Part shown: positions 52,993 to 60,438 of the stretch, piece after piece
Layout: each line of letters starts with the position of its first letter
Numbering within the stretch: position 1 is the first letter of the stretch
Origin: Microcaldota archaeon
GTDB lineage: Archaea > Micrarchaeota > Micrarchaeia > Micrarchaeales > CABMGC01
NCBI GenBank assembly: GCA_021845465.1
Contig: JAKBRL010000002.1
Span: forward strand, 19,633 to 83,632
Direction: 5' to 3'
Length of the DNA stretch: 64,000 nt
The notes under the pieces: generated by a model
What the model was told of the DNA's origin: nothing
Databases searched by the model: none
The model's input: only the letters and a program-made list of their open reading frames with translations
Translations under genes and position numbers: made by a program

Positions 52993-54054
52993 TTGGATTA
53001 TATACTAAAATGCAGAGTCTGCAAGGTAGAGTATTCAGATATGCATAGGTATCAGGCCTGCGGAAGCTGCGGAGGAAATCTTGAAGTAGTATATACGGAA
53101 AAACCCAGATTTAAGAAAAGCAACGGAGAGAGATTCTGGAGTTATGAGTATCTTCTTCCTAAAGCAAGGTATAGGCATACCGAATTGGGAGGCACAAAGC
53201 TGATAAGCAGCAGTGATGATGAAAGGCTTTTTCTAAAATTAGAGATAGAAAACCCTACAAGATCGTTTAAGGATAGGGGCTCAATAGTTGAGATAGCCAA
53301 AGCCAAGGAGTACGGATATGAGACCATAGTATGCGCGTCTACAGGAAATATGGCATATTCTTTAGCTTATTATGCGAAACTTGAAGATATGAGAGCCAGG
53401 GTATTCATAGGCGGCAGCGCCAGCAAGCATAAAGTGCGAAACATTAAGGAGCTGCAGGATGCGGACGTGGAGAAAGTAGACGGAGATTTTAACAAAGCGC
53501 TTGATGTTGCATACAAATACGCTGCAAGGCATAAGGCATTCTTGGCCGGTGATTATTGCTACAGGAAAGAAGGGCAGAAGACGCTTATTTATGAGATAAT
53601 GGATCAGCTTCATGATGCCACACACATAATTGTGCCTGTAGGAAACGCTACACTGCTAAGCGGAATCTTCAAAGGACTCAAGGAGATGAAGCAGGCTGGA
53701 CACATTAAGAAACTACCTAAGATAGTTGCAGTTCAGGCCAGGAAGTGCAGCCCGCTTGTTAAGGCATTTGCAAACGGAGAAAAGATAAAATACCAGAAAC
53801 CTATGACAGCAGCAGACGCCATAGCTGTAGGCTATCCCACATTTGGCGATGATGCACTTGGTATGCTTAGAACATCTAAAGGCATGGCGATGGCAGTCTC
53901 GGAGTCTGAAATGCTGAAAGAGCAAAAAAGATTTCTTGAGGATTATGGGCTTGTGGCAGAGTTGGCAAGCGTCTCAACGGTAGCAGCATATAAAAAATTG
54001 AAATTGAAAGAGAACGAGAAAGCTGTTGCCATAATAAGCGGAGGAAATGTCTGA
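52993..54054 (+). CDS. thrC: Threonine synthase
   Basis: 353 residues, PLP-dependent. The N-terminal zinc ribbon (CRVC...CGSC), 'NPTRSFKDRGS' with the PLP-binding Lys, 'CASTGNMAYSLAYYAK' and 'VPVGNATLLSGIFKG' identify it. Converts phosphohomoserine to threonine. Start TTG 52993: GGGGGAG lies about 5 nt upstream and no in-frame ATG is available before the zinc ribbon. Homoserine dehydrogenase and kinase are not in this window. Confidence 0.92.
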   Translation: MDYILKCRVCKVEYSDMHRYQACGSCGGNLEVVYTEKPRFKKSNGERFWSYEYLLPKARYRHTELGGTKLISSSDDERLFLKLEIENPTRSFKDRGSIVEIAKAKEYGYETIVCASTGNMAYSLAYYAKLEDMRARVFIGGSASKHKVRNIKELQDADVEKVDGDFNKALDVAYKYAARHKAFLAGDYCYRKEGQKTLIYEIMDQLHDATHIIVPVGNATLLSGIFKGLKEMKQAGHIKKLPKIVAVQARKCSPLVKAFANGEKIKYQKPMTAADAIAVGYPTFGDDALGMLRTSKGMAMAVSESEMLKEQKRFLEDYGLVAELASVSTVAAYKKLKLKENEKAVAIISGGNV

Positions 54055-54082
54055 TCAGGGTTTCTTAGAGAATTTTTATAGC

Positions 54083-54505
54083 CTATTTCTTTTTGTGCAT
54101 CATGCCGTATATCGTAAGGATCAGAAGAGCCAGTACTAATACATGCACCGCAGTGCACCATATGCATATATGGCCTACAATATGTTCTATGTCGAGGAGA
54201 TAGACAACGGTGCCTATTCCAATAAGATTCCATATAAGTATAGAGTCCTTATTGTTTATGTAGAGCAGAACAAGGAATGCTGCAAAGAATATGATGCCAA
54301 AAACTGCCATTGGTATGCCCAGAATATAGGCGTAGGGGCTGTTAAGCACACTTGCGCAGTCTATAAGCCCGCTGCCTGAACATGCCAGAGGTATTCCGAT
54401 ATAATGATAAAGAGTCAGATATAGGGATATCAGGAGGCCTAATGTTGCTGCCGTGTAGCTTGCGTAAATCAAGATCTTGCTGTCCTTCTCTTTCATTTTA
54501 GTCAT
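54083..54505 (-). CDS. VKOR-family disulfide-generating membrane protein
   Basis: 140 residues with four helices. Loop Cys42 and Cys50 (ACSGSGLIDCASV), 'SPYAYILGIPMAVFG', and the active-site CXXC Cys114/Cys117 (HICIWC) are the vitamin K epoxide reductase pattern. It passes electrons from a partner thioredoxin-like protein to quinone. It lies 13 nt downstream of a DUF929 thioredoxin-like gene, its probable partner. Confidence 0.93.
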   Translation of the reverse strand: MTKMKEKDSKILIYASYTAATLGLLISLYLTLYHYIGIPLACSGSGLIDCASVLNSPYAYILGIPMAVFGIIFFAAFLVLLYINNKDSILIWNLIGIGTVVYLLDIEHIVGHICIWCTAVHVLVLALLILTIYGMMHKKK

Positions 54506-54518
54506 CCCAGATATTCAC

Positions 54519-55307
54519 TCACTTTACATAACCCATAAGATTCGCTATGTATGGCTGATCGCAGACTCTTGCTGGGGAGTTGTTGTCTATCGAACATATC
54601 TGTGCTGTCATAAGATTTGCTGTGCCTACTATCGCTAATGCCTGTACTGATGATGAATTATGCAGAAGGGTTGCTATCTCGGTCCAGTTCTTGCCTCCTA
54701 AAACGCTAAGCGGATCGTAGTCAGCATTTTCCCATACCGTACGGTTTGCAAAAAGAATAAATGGTATGTTTCCGTTAGGGTCGTATTTTGAAAATAAATA
54801 TGCCTGTGTGCTGTTAGGCTGCTGCAGTGTTTTGTATGTATTGGTGGTCTGCTCTACCGCGACAAATGAGATGTAAGGACTTGTATAGGTTGAATTGTAG
54901 AACGTGAATGTGGGAGTGCTTGGAGCATAGTCTGTTGCTGAAGAGGTCATATATTTGACTCCGGTGAAATTCCCGAATCTCATCAACGCTATAAGCATAG
55001 GCCATCTTTGGGCAGCACAGAAGGGGCAGAACTCGGCACCTATGTAAAGAACCTCAGGTTTTCCATTTAGAGTTATAGGGGAAGCATTGAGTATTTCCAC
55101 ATTTGATTTTGGAGCGACTCCCATGCCTACTTGGCTGCTTACGTTGTTCGGTATGACAAGCATCTTAAGAAGAGATGCCGGAACAGGCTTATTGTCATAA
55201 GCCACAAGGTTAGTTGAAGGCTTCAGACTTCCTGCTGCAAACATCAGGACAGCGACCATTATGATTATCAACACTATGGCAATTAGATAGATATGCATCT
55301 TCTTCAT
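54519..55307 (-). CDS. DUF929 secreted thioredoxin-like protein
   Basis: 262 residues. Signal anchor at ~7-26; then '[19 protein letters not shown]' with CPFC Cys94/Cys97, the DUF929 version of a thioredoxin active site. Two more Cys occur near the C terminus ('[15 protein letters not shown]'). Probably introduces disulfides into extracytoplasmic proteins and is re-oxidised by the VKOR protein encoded next. Confidence 0.88.
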   Translation of the reverse strand: MKKMHIYLIAIVLIIIMVAVLMFAAGSLKPSTNLVAYDNKPVPASLLKMLVIPNNVSSQVGMGVAPKSNVEILNASPITLNGKPEVLYIGAEFCPFCAAQRWPMLIALMRFGNFTGVKYMTSSATDYAPSTPTFTFYNSTYTSPYISFVAVEQTTNTYKTLQQPNSTQAYLFSKYDPNGNIPFILFANRTVWENADYDPLSVLGGKNWTEIATLLHNSSSVQALAIVGTANLMTAQICSIDNNSPARVCDQPYIANLMGYVK

Positions 55308-55621
55308 GATTATACCAGTATTAGGAATTATATAATGAAAATATTAATAATATATATGGATATGTAATTTGATAGATTTACGGCAGAATCAATCATTTAC
55401 TATAAGGATATAGGCACGGCATCAGATAACCAGGTGTGGATATGATTCCCAATCTAGGGCAATGTTGTTATCTTACATACCTTGCCCCATTATTGGCTGG
55501 GATAACACAGCATATCTAATTTTTTCGCAAAGCCCGATTAGTGTACAATCCAGATTAAAGGAGCATTATTATATCTGGATTATGTCAACTAATCATACAT
55601 AGAATAATTGACAGTGATATT
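55308..55621. other. Intergenic region with a 9-bp inverted repeat
   Basis: 314 nt between divergent genes, no credible gene. AATCCAGAT (55547-55555) and ATCTGGATT (55573-55581) form a perfect inverted repeat with a 17-nt spacer, 41 nt before the next start codon. Possibly an operator or transcript hairpin. Confidence 0.4.
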
Positions 55622-56041
55622 ATGGAATCGCAGTTGACAGCAAAAACCAGAGAGGTAAAGAAATTCGAGGTGTTCGGAATGGGTTTGTTTGTATTTTCTT
55701 TAATAAATTCAGATCCTATAGATACACGGAAGACGCTTTCGGAGAGAAAATTTAGGATTCTCACTGTTCCAGAAATAATATTCTTTTCACAGCAGAACCC
55801 GGAGTTCGCAAAAGAGTTAGATGGAAAATGGTTTAGAGTAGATTTGATAAAGCCAGAAGACAGAGAAAGCGCAGATAACAGAAATAGGTGGATTTTAAGA
55901 TTTGGCATTTATGACTCCGGTAAACTAAATTACCATGTCGAAGAGGACAGACCCGGCATAATACTTAAGAGAATTGTAGGAATTGATAAAAAGTCCGGTC
56001 TTATAGGAGATTTCAGTTTTCGTGATCTGATTAGATGTTGA
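55622..56041 (+). CDS. Protein of unknown function
   Basis: 139 residues, no signal peptide. Mixed charge, with 'KFEVFGMGLFVFSLINSDPI' and 'RFRILTVPEII'-like stretches suggesting a beta-rich domain. No family recognised. Preceded by the inverted repeat at 55547-55581, followed 59 nt later by the pilin-LamG gene on the same strand. Confidence 0.5.
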   Translation: MESQLTAKTREVKKFEVFGMGLFVFSLINSDPIDTRKTLSERKFRILTVPEIIFFSQQNPEFAKELDGKWFRVDLIKPEDRESADNRNRWILRFGIYDSGKLNYHVEEDRPGIILKRIVGIDKKSGLIGDFSFRDLIRC

Positions 56042-56100
56042 ATTTTATTCAAATTTTTTTTAGAAAGAGATTAAAATAGTTTTGCTTCTGAATAAAATGC

Positions 56101-57102
56101 ATGAGCATAGATAAAAAGACAGTGTCATTCAGATCCCAGTCTGCAATGGAGTACCTGATGACATACGGCTGGGCAATACTCATCATCGCAGTTGTGCTCG
56201 GAGCTCTCTTCAGCCTCGGAATCTTCAACTCTGCAACCTTCGCGCCTAAAGTTCAGCCAGGGGGTTGCCAGGTCTATAGGCCATACGGACCTGGAACATC
56301 TTCCCATATATCTATACAGGGAATATGCAATAACGAACTGCCTGAATATGTGATGAAATCAACAGGCGTTGGAGGTTTTGTATTTATACCAGATTCAAAT
56401 ACTGAGAGTAGCCTTGCAAACATACAAGGCCAGGCGATGACAATAACTGCTTGGGTTTATATAATGGGTAATCCTTTTCATGATATTGTAGACAAAGAAG
56501 GCCAGTACGGAATGAAGCTTAATTATATGAGTAGTAGTGGCTGTGTTGTAGGATCAGAAAATAGCATAATATCAGCAAATTCGGTGGGATTGTGCCTGGA
56601 ATGGGATACCTTTGCAAACTGGACAGGCATCTCTTATTTTATACCTGGAGGCGGATTTAAGCAATGGATATTTCTTGCAGTAAGCGTAGATGGCAACAAT
56701 AAATACTGGTATGCCAACGGAAAAGAGATAGGAAGCGGCACCAATGATAATCCAAATACGCCGATATCGTATTTTGATGAGAACCTCACCTTCGGTGCGA
56801 TATCGCAGAACGGTCCGGTAAATGCCATAACTGGAAATCAAATATATACAGGATTCTCAAGCAATGAATTCTTCAACGGAACAATATCAAATATACAGAT
56901 ATACAATAGCAGCCTTTCACCTGCTGAGATAAGCTATCTCTACCAGGAAGGAATAGGAGGAGTTCCTGTTGATCTTAACAATCTTGTAGGATGGTGGCCC
57001 CTGAATGGCAATACTAAGGATTACTCAGGAAACGGAGAGGATGGAATACCCAACAATATGATATTCACAAACGGATGGGTTTATAGCTATACCCCACCAT
57101 GA
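56101..57102 (+). CDS. Pilin-type signal peptide fused to a LamG-like domain
   Basis: 333 residues. 'RSQSAMEYLMTYGWAILIIA' (11-30) is a class III (prepilin) signal: cleavage after Ser12 would leave Glu17 at +5 of a hydrophobic pilin helix. The rest (~85-300) is a concanavalin/LamG-type module: 'MTITAWVYIMGNPFHDIVD', 'WIFLAVSVDGNNKYWYANG', 'FFNGTISNIQIYNSSLSPAE'. Thus a pilus-like subunit or pseudopilin displaying a lectin-like domain. The ATPase at 50444 could assemble it. TATA-like sequence ~25 nt upstream suggests a leaderless mRNA. Confidence 0.88.
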   Translation: MSIDKKTVSFRSQSAMEYLMTYGWAILIIAVVLGALFSLGIFNSATFAPKVQPGGCQVYRPYGPGTSSHISIQGICNNELPEYVMKSTGVGGFVFIPDSNTESSLANIQGQAMTITAWVYIMGNPFHDIVDKEGQYGMKLNYMSSSGCVVGSENSIISANSVGLCLEWDTFANWTGISYFIPGGGFKQWIFLAVSVDGNNKYWYANGKEIGSGTNDNPNTPISYFDENLTFGAISQNGPVNAITGNQIYTGFSSNEFFNGTISNIQIYNSSLSPAEISYLYQEGIGGVPVDLNNLVGWWPLNGNTKDYSGNGEDGIPNNMIFTNGWVYSYTPP

Positions 57103-57147
57103 GCCCATAGTAGCATGTATTAATATCTTTTTAATCTATTTCTATAT

Positions 57148-57564
57148 GTGATTCTTTTGGATTACAATGAACTTTTAGATAAAGCCTTTTCAGAATTGCC
57201 AGCACTTTCAGTGGAAAAGTCTGATTTCACAGTGCCTGAAGCCGATTCGCTCGTACAAGGAGGAAAGACCATACTCAAAAATATAGATCAGATAGCAGAC
57301 AAGGCACGGAGAAGCAAGGATGAGATAGCCAAGTATCTTACAAAAGAGCTTGCTGCACCTGTCAGCCTTTATGAGCATACCATGGAAATAAGCGCAAGGG
57401 TACAATCTGCCGAATTAAATTCAAAGATAAGAAGATTCTTTGAGATGTATGTCATATGCAAAGAGTGCCATAAGCCTGATACACATATAGAAGGCAGGGA
57501 GCGCGGATATGTGACAATAAGCTGCGAGGCATGCGGTGCAAGATACACAATTAAGAGCTATTGA
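57148..57564 (+). CDS. eif2b: Translation initiation factor aIF2 beta subunit
   Basis: 138 residues starting at GTG 57148. N-terminal helices, the core 'LNSKIRRFFEMYVICKECHK' and a C-terminal zinc ribbon (CKEC...CEAC). Part of the ternary complex delivering initiator Met-tRNA to the small subunit. Followed 8 nt later by the aIF1A gene, so initiation factors are co-transcribed. Confidence 0.93.
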   Translation: MILLDYNELLDKAFSELPALSVEKSDFTVPEADSLVQGGKTILKNIDQIADKARRSKDEIAKYLTKELAAPVSLYEHTMEISARVQSAELNSKIRRFFEMYVICKECHKPDTHIEGRERGYVTISCEACGARYTIKSY

Positions 57565-57572
57565 GGAATTTT

Positions 57573-57878
57573 ATGTATAAAAAAACAGGAAATCAGGGGG
57601 CTGCGCCACAGCTTATGCTTCCGAGGGGAAACCAGATAATAGGCATTGTTATAAAGTCGCTTGGTTCTACTAATTTTGATATATTCTGCTCGGATAAGAA
57701 GGTTCGAAGGTGTTCTATACCAGGAAGGCTTAAGAGAAGATTCTGGGTTAAGGAGAATGATTTGGTCTTGGTTACGCCATGGCCTGTCCAGGGAGATGAG
57801 AGGGGAGACATAGTCTGGAGGTACAGCATTATGGACAGGGATCTTCTCCAAAGGAAAGGCTACGAGATACCTAAATAA
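57573..57878 (+). CDS. eif1a: Translation initiation factor aIF1A
   Basis: 101 residues from ATG 57573, preceded by GAGG at 7 nt; the TTG at 57561 overlaps aIF2-beta and is less likely. OB-fold blocks 'MLPRGNQIIGIVIKSLGSTN', 'IPGRLKRRFWVKENDLVLV' and 'WRYSIMDRDLLQ' are diagnostic. Binds the A site of the small ribosomal subunit during initiation. Convergent with the RIO1 gene. Confidence 0.95.
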   Translation: MYKKTGNQGAAPQLMLPRGNQIIGIVIKSLGSTNFDIFCSDKKVRRCSIPGRLKRRFWVKENDLVLVTPWPVQGDERGDIVWRYSIMDRDLLQRKGYEIPK

Positions 57879-57915
57879 GCGGGATTAACCCTGCTGATAT
57901 GATTAGGGAAAGAGT

Positions 57916-58677
57916 TCAGGAAGTTATATACTTGAATGCTTCATCTTCGTTCTTTGAAATGCCATAATTTTTTCTGAAGTAAGAGAGGATTACAGATATG
58001 TCGCGTTTCAGGAACTCTTCTGCCTTAGGATGTTCTCTTACAACTGCCTGGCCGAAGTCTATCAGATATGGAACTTCGTCTTTCATCAGTATGTTGTATT
58101 CACTGATGTCACCGTGGATTAGATCTCTTGAGTATAGCTTCTTCATCTCTTCAAGTATTGAATCTAATGTATGTACAGGATCTGCTGCACCGGCGGCCTT
58201 GAGTGATTGGGAGGGCCTGCCTTCCGCATCGCCTATGAATTCCATTGCAAGGATATTCCCATTGAAGAGATATGGCTTCGGAGAGTGAAGACCTGCGGCC
58301 TCGGCTATCTTTAGGTTTGAGTATTCTTTTTTGCACCATTCATTTACAATTCCGGATATTCCAGATTTTATCCTGGAGAATCGCGGATCCCCGTGTATGT
58401 AAGCGGTGCGCTTTTCAAAGCTTGATGTCTCAAGCCTGAATATCTTTACTGCTACATAATCGGAAGGGACTGAGCTCCCATGATCGGCAATATATACATC
58501 GGCCTCTTTTCCTTTCGCAATTATGAACTCGAGTTTTGAAATTATGTTTTTGGAGAAGAACTTTTTCATATGGAGCATGGTTCTTCTTTCAAAGACACCT
58601 TCCTCTATCTTAAGCTGCTCGCTCAGCGGGTAATCTTCCCTTGACGATCTCTTCCTCTTGCTTACCATCCTTGACAT
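57916..58677 (-). CDS. rio1: RIO1-type atypical protein kinase
   Basis: 253 residues. ATP loop 'IAKGKEADVYIA', 'VAVKIFR' Lys, the RIO1-specific 'EKRTAYIHGDPRF' flexible loop, catalytic 'HGDISEYNIL' and metal-binding 'LIDFGQAVV'. Acts in final 40S-like (30S) ribosome maturation. Lies next to aIF1A, as in many archaea. Confidence 0.94.
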   Translation of the reverse strand: MSRMVSKRKRSSREDYPLSEQLKIEEGVFERRTMLHMKKFFSKNIISKLEFIIAKGKEADVYIADHGSSVPSDYVAVKIFRLETSSFEKRTAYIHGDPRFSRIKSGISGIVNEWCKKEYSNLKIAEAAGLHSPKPYLFNGNILAMEFIGDAEGRPSQSLKAAGAADPVHTLDSILEEMKKLYSRDLIHGDISEYNILMKDEVPYLIDFGQAVVREHPKAEEFLKRDISVILSYFRKNYGISKNEDEAFKYITS

Positions 58678-58720
58678 TGAATACTACCAGATAAGCATAT
58701 TATCTTGAAGGACAAGCATA

Positions 58721-59284
58721 TCATTCCTTTCTTTTTGTAGAGCTTAGGAGTTTCTTTGCTATTGCAGGTGTTGTATATATTGAAAAGACAGGTGTATTGA
58801 GCGGGTGAGTCCCTCTGTTGAGCATCTCCTGCAACGCTTGGGCTTCACGGATATTTCCTCTACTTTTGTCTCTATTTGCCCATCTTTGGTAGACTCTCAT
58901 GACATCTGCATTTCTGCCTGCAGTCCAATATTCCCTAACTGCAATATTAAATTTTCCTTTTTCTTCTGCTCTTTCTGCTTGCCTTGAATGAAGATCAGTT
59001 GATACAGTTAGAAGCTGACCTGCATGCCTTTTAACCCATGGTGGTTTGGATATAAGGATACGATCTATTACTATTGAAGAGAGTAGCAGGAGGCCATCCG
59101 GATCAAAAGATTCGGAATTTGCTAGTTTGCGCATGGCACTTATTAGTTCTGGATCATTTGTAGGCCTTTTATACAATTGAGTATAGTCTTGGCAGAAAGC
59201 GTTTATTCTTGCGGCTTCTCTGATCTGAGGATATGATGCGGGACTTCTGAATCTGATTCTGGTTGATGTCGTTATTTGATCCAT
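58721..59284 (-). CDS. Protein of unknown function, helical
   Basis: 187 residues from ATG 59284; a TATA-like GATTATATAC about 25 nt upstream supports this start over GTG 59293. Mostly alpha-helical: 'ERAEEKGKFNIAVREYWTAG' and 'YQRWANRDKSRGNIREAQAL' look like TPR-type helix pairs. No family recognised. Confidence 0.55.
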   Translation of the reverse strand: MDQITTSTRIRFRSPASYPQIREAARINAFCQDYTQLYKRPTNDPELISAMRKLANSESFDPDGLLLLSSIVIDRILISKPPWVKRHAGQLLTVSTDLHSRQAERAEEKGKFNIAVREYWTAGRNADVMRVYQRWANRDKSRGNIREAQALQEMLNRGTHPLNTPVFSIYTTPAIAKKLLSSTKRKE

Positions 59285-59340
59285 TGAAATCACTAGTATA
59301 TAATCTAAGGCTTATTCCAATTAATGGTGTATGCGGTCAG

Positions 59341-59350
59341 ATTTATATAG
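59341..59350 (+). promoter_or_regulatory. TATA box of the Sec61-beta gene
   Basis: ATTTATATAG centred 32 nt before ATG 59378. Confidence 0.5.
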
Positions 59351-59377
59351 TTTTTCTACATATAAAAATTCGATTGA

Positions 59378-59539
59378 ATGGCAACACTTTCAACTCCGCA
59401 GACTCAGGCAGGAGTATTGAGCTTTTATGATGCGCCTGAAAAAGGACCGATAATAGGTCCGAAAGTATTGCTCATAGCAGTAGCGGCATTTGCCATACTG
59501 ATAGTAGTTCTGGACCACTTTATAACAGCATCCCTCTGA
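59378..59539 (+). CDS. Preprotein translocase subunit Sec61-beta (SecG equivalent)
   Basis: 53 residues, too short for routine ORF calling. 'MATLSTPQTQAGVLSFYD' is a polar cytoplasmic start followed by 'GPIIGPKVLLIAVAAFAILI', a single tail-anchor helix. Archaeal Sec61-beta proteins have exactly this size, the Gly-Pro-Lys-containing boundary (usual 'IKxxPxxVL') and topology. Third subunit of the Sec translocon. Confidence 0.85.
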   Translation: MATLSTPQTQAGVLSFYDAPEKGPIIGPKVLLIAVAAFAILIVVLDHFITASL

Positions 59540-59637
59540 AATAAAAGTAGCCGGTTGGATGCTTATTATTTTGTATTGTGTTGTAAATGATATCTTAAGG
59601 AATTGGCAGGGACTGGCTTTAACTGAAAGGAATTCGT

Positions 59638-60351
59638 ATGATAAAAGACAAACCATATAAAATAATTGAAATAAAGAAATTGACGCCTAGCGTGACTTCT
59701 TTTTTATTTAAAGCGGAAGATGGCACATCTATAGATTTCACCCCGGGAATGTTTGCGATGCTTGCTTACAAGAATGAGTCTACTGGAGAATCGATAGCAA
59801 GAGCATTCTCAATAGCCAACTCCCCGCCTTCGGACCAGCTTGAGTTTGTAATTTCATTGATACATGGAAGGTTCACCTCAAAACTTGACTATGCCAAGGT
59901 AGGAGACAGATACCTGGTTTCTGCACCATATGGCCAATTTAAATTCGACATAAATGCAGGTAAGAAATTTCTTTTTCTCGCAGGAGGTACAGGAATAGCC
60001 CCATTCATGTCCATGCTCAGGTACGCAAAGCAACTTAATTCAGATATGGATTCAGTTATGCTTTATAGCACAAAATATGCAAATGAGCTCATCTACAAAG
60101 AACAACTTGAGACTTATGCAAAAGAATCTAAATTCAAGCTGATAATTACAGTTACAAGACCGCAGGAAGGCGACGGATGGGATGGAGAGAGAGGCCACGT
60201 TAACGCAGAGATGATGAAGAGAGAAGTCCCTGACTTCATGGAAAGAGTAAGTTACATATGCGGGCCTCCTGCCTTTGTGAAGGCATGCAGAGACGCATTG
60301 CTTTCGATGGGGGCAAAGCCGGAAAATGTCAAGGCCGAAATGTGGGGCTGA
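59638..60351 (+). CDS. FAD/NAD(P)-binding oxidoreductase (ferredoxin reductase-like)
   Basis: 237 residues. FAD-binding 'ARAFSIANSPPSD' (RXYS-type), then 'GGTGIAPFMSMLRYA' for the nucleotide pyrophosphate and 'YICGPPAFVKACRDAL' at the C terminus (usual CGPP motif). No iron-sulfur domain. Transfers electrons between NAD(P)H and an unidentified acceptor such as ferredoxin or a flavoprotein. Confidence 0.88.
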   Translation: MIKDKPYKIIEIKKLTPSVTSFLFKAEDGTSIDFTPGMFAMLAYKNESTGESIARAFSIANSPPSDQLEFVISLIHGRFTSKLDYAKVGDRYLVSAPYGQFKFDINAGKKFLFLAGGTGIAPFMSMLRYAKQLNSDMDSVMLYSTKYANELIYKEQLETYAKESKFKLIITVTRPQEGDGWDGERGHVNAEMMKREVPDFMERVSYICGPPAFVKACRDALLSMGAKPENVKAEMWG

Positions 60352-60406
60352 AAAGACAGCGCGTGGAATTAGAATAAGCAAGAAGTTTTAGCTGTGCTTG
60401 GGGAAC

Positions 60407-60420
60407 TATTTATATATTTA
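60407..60420 (+). promoter_or_regulatory. TATA box of valS
   Basis: TATTTATATATTTA centred 25 nt before ATG 60439, so the valS mRNA is probably leaderless. Confidence 0.55.
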
Positions 60421-60438
60421 AGATAAAAATACTGGAAT

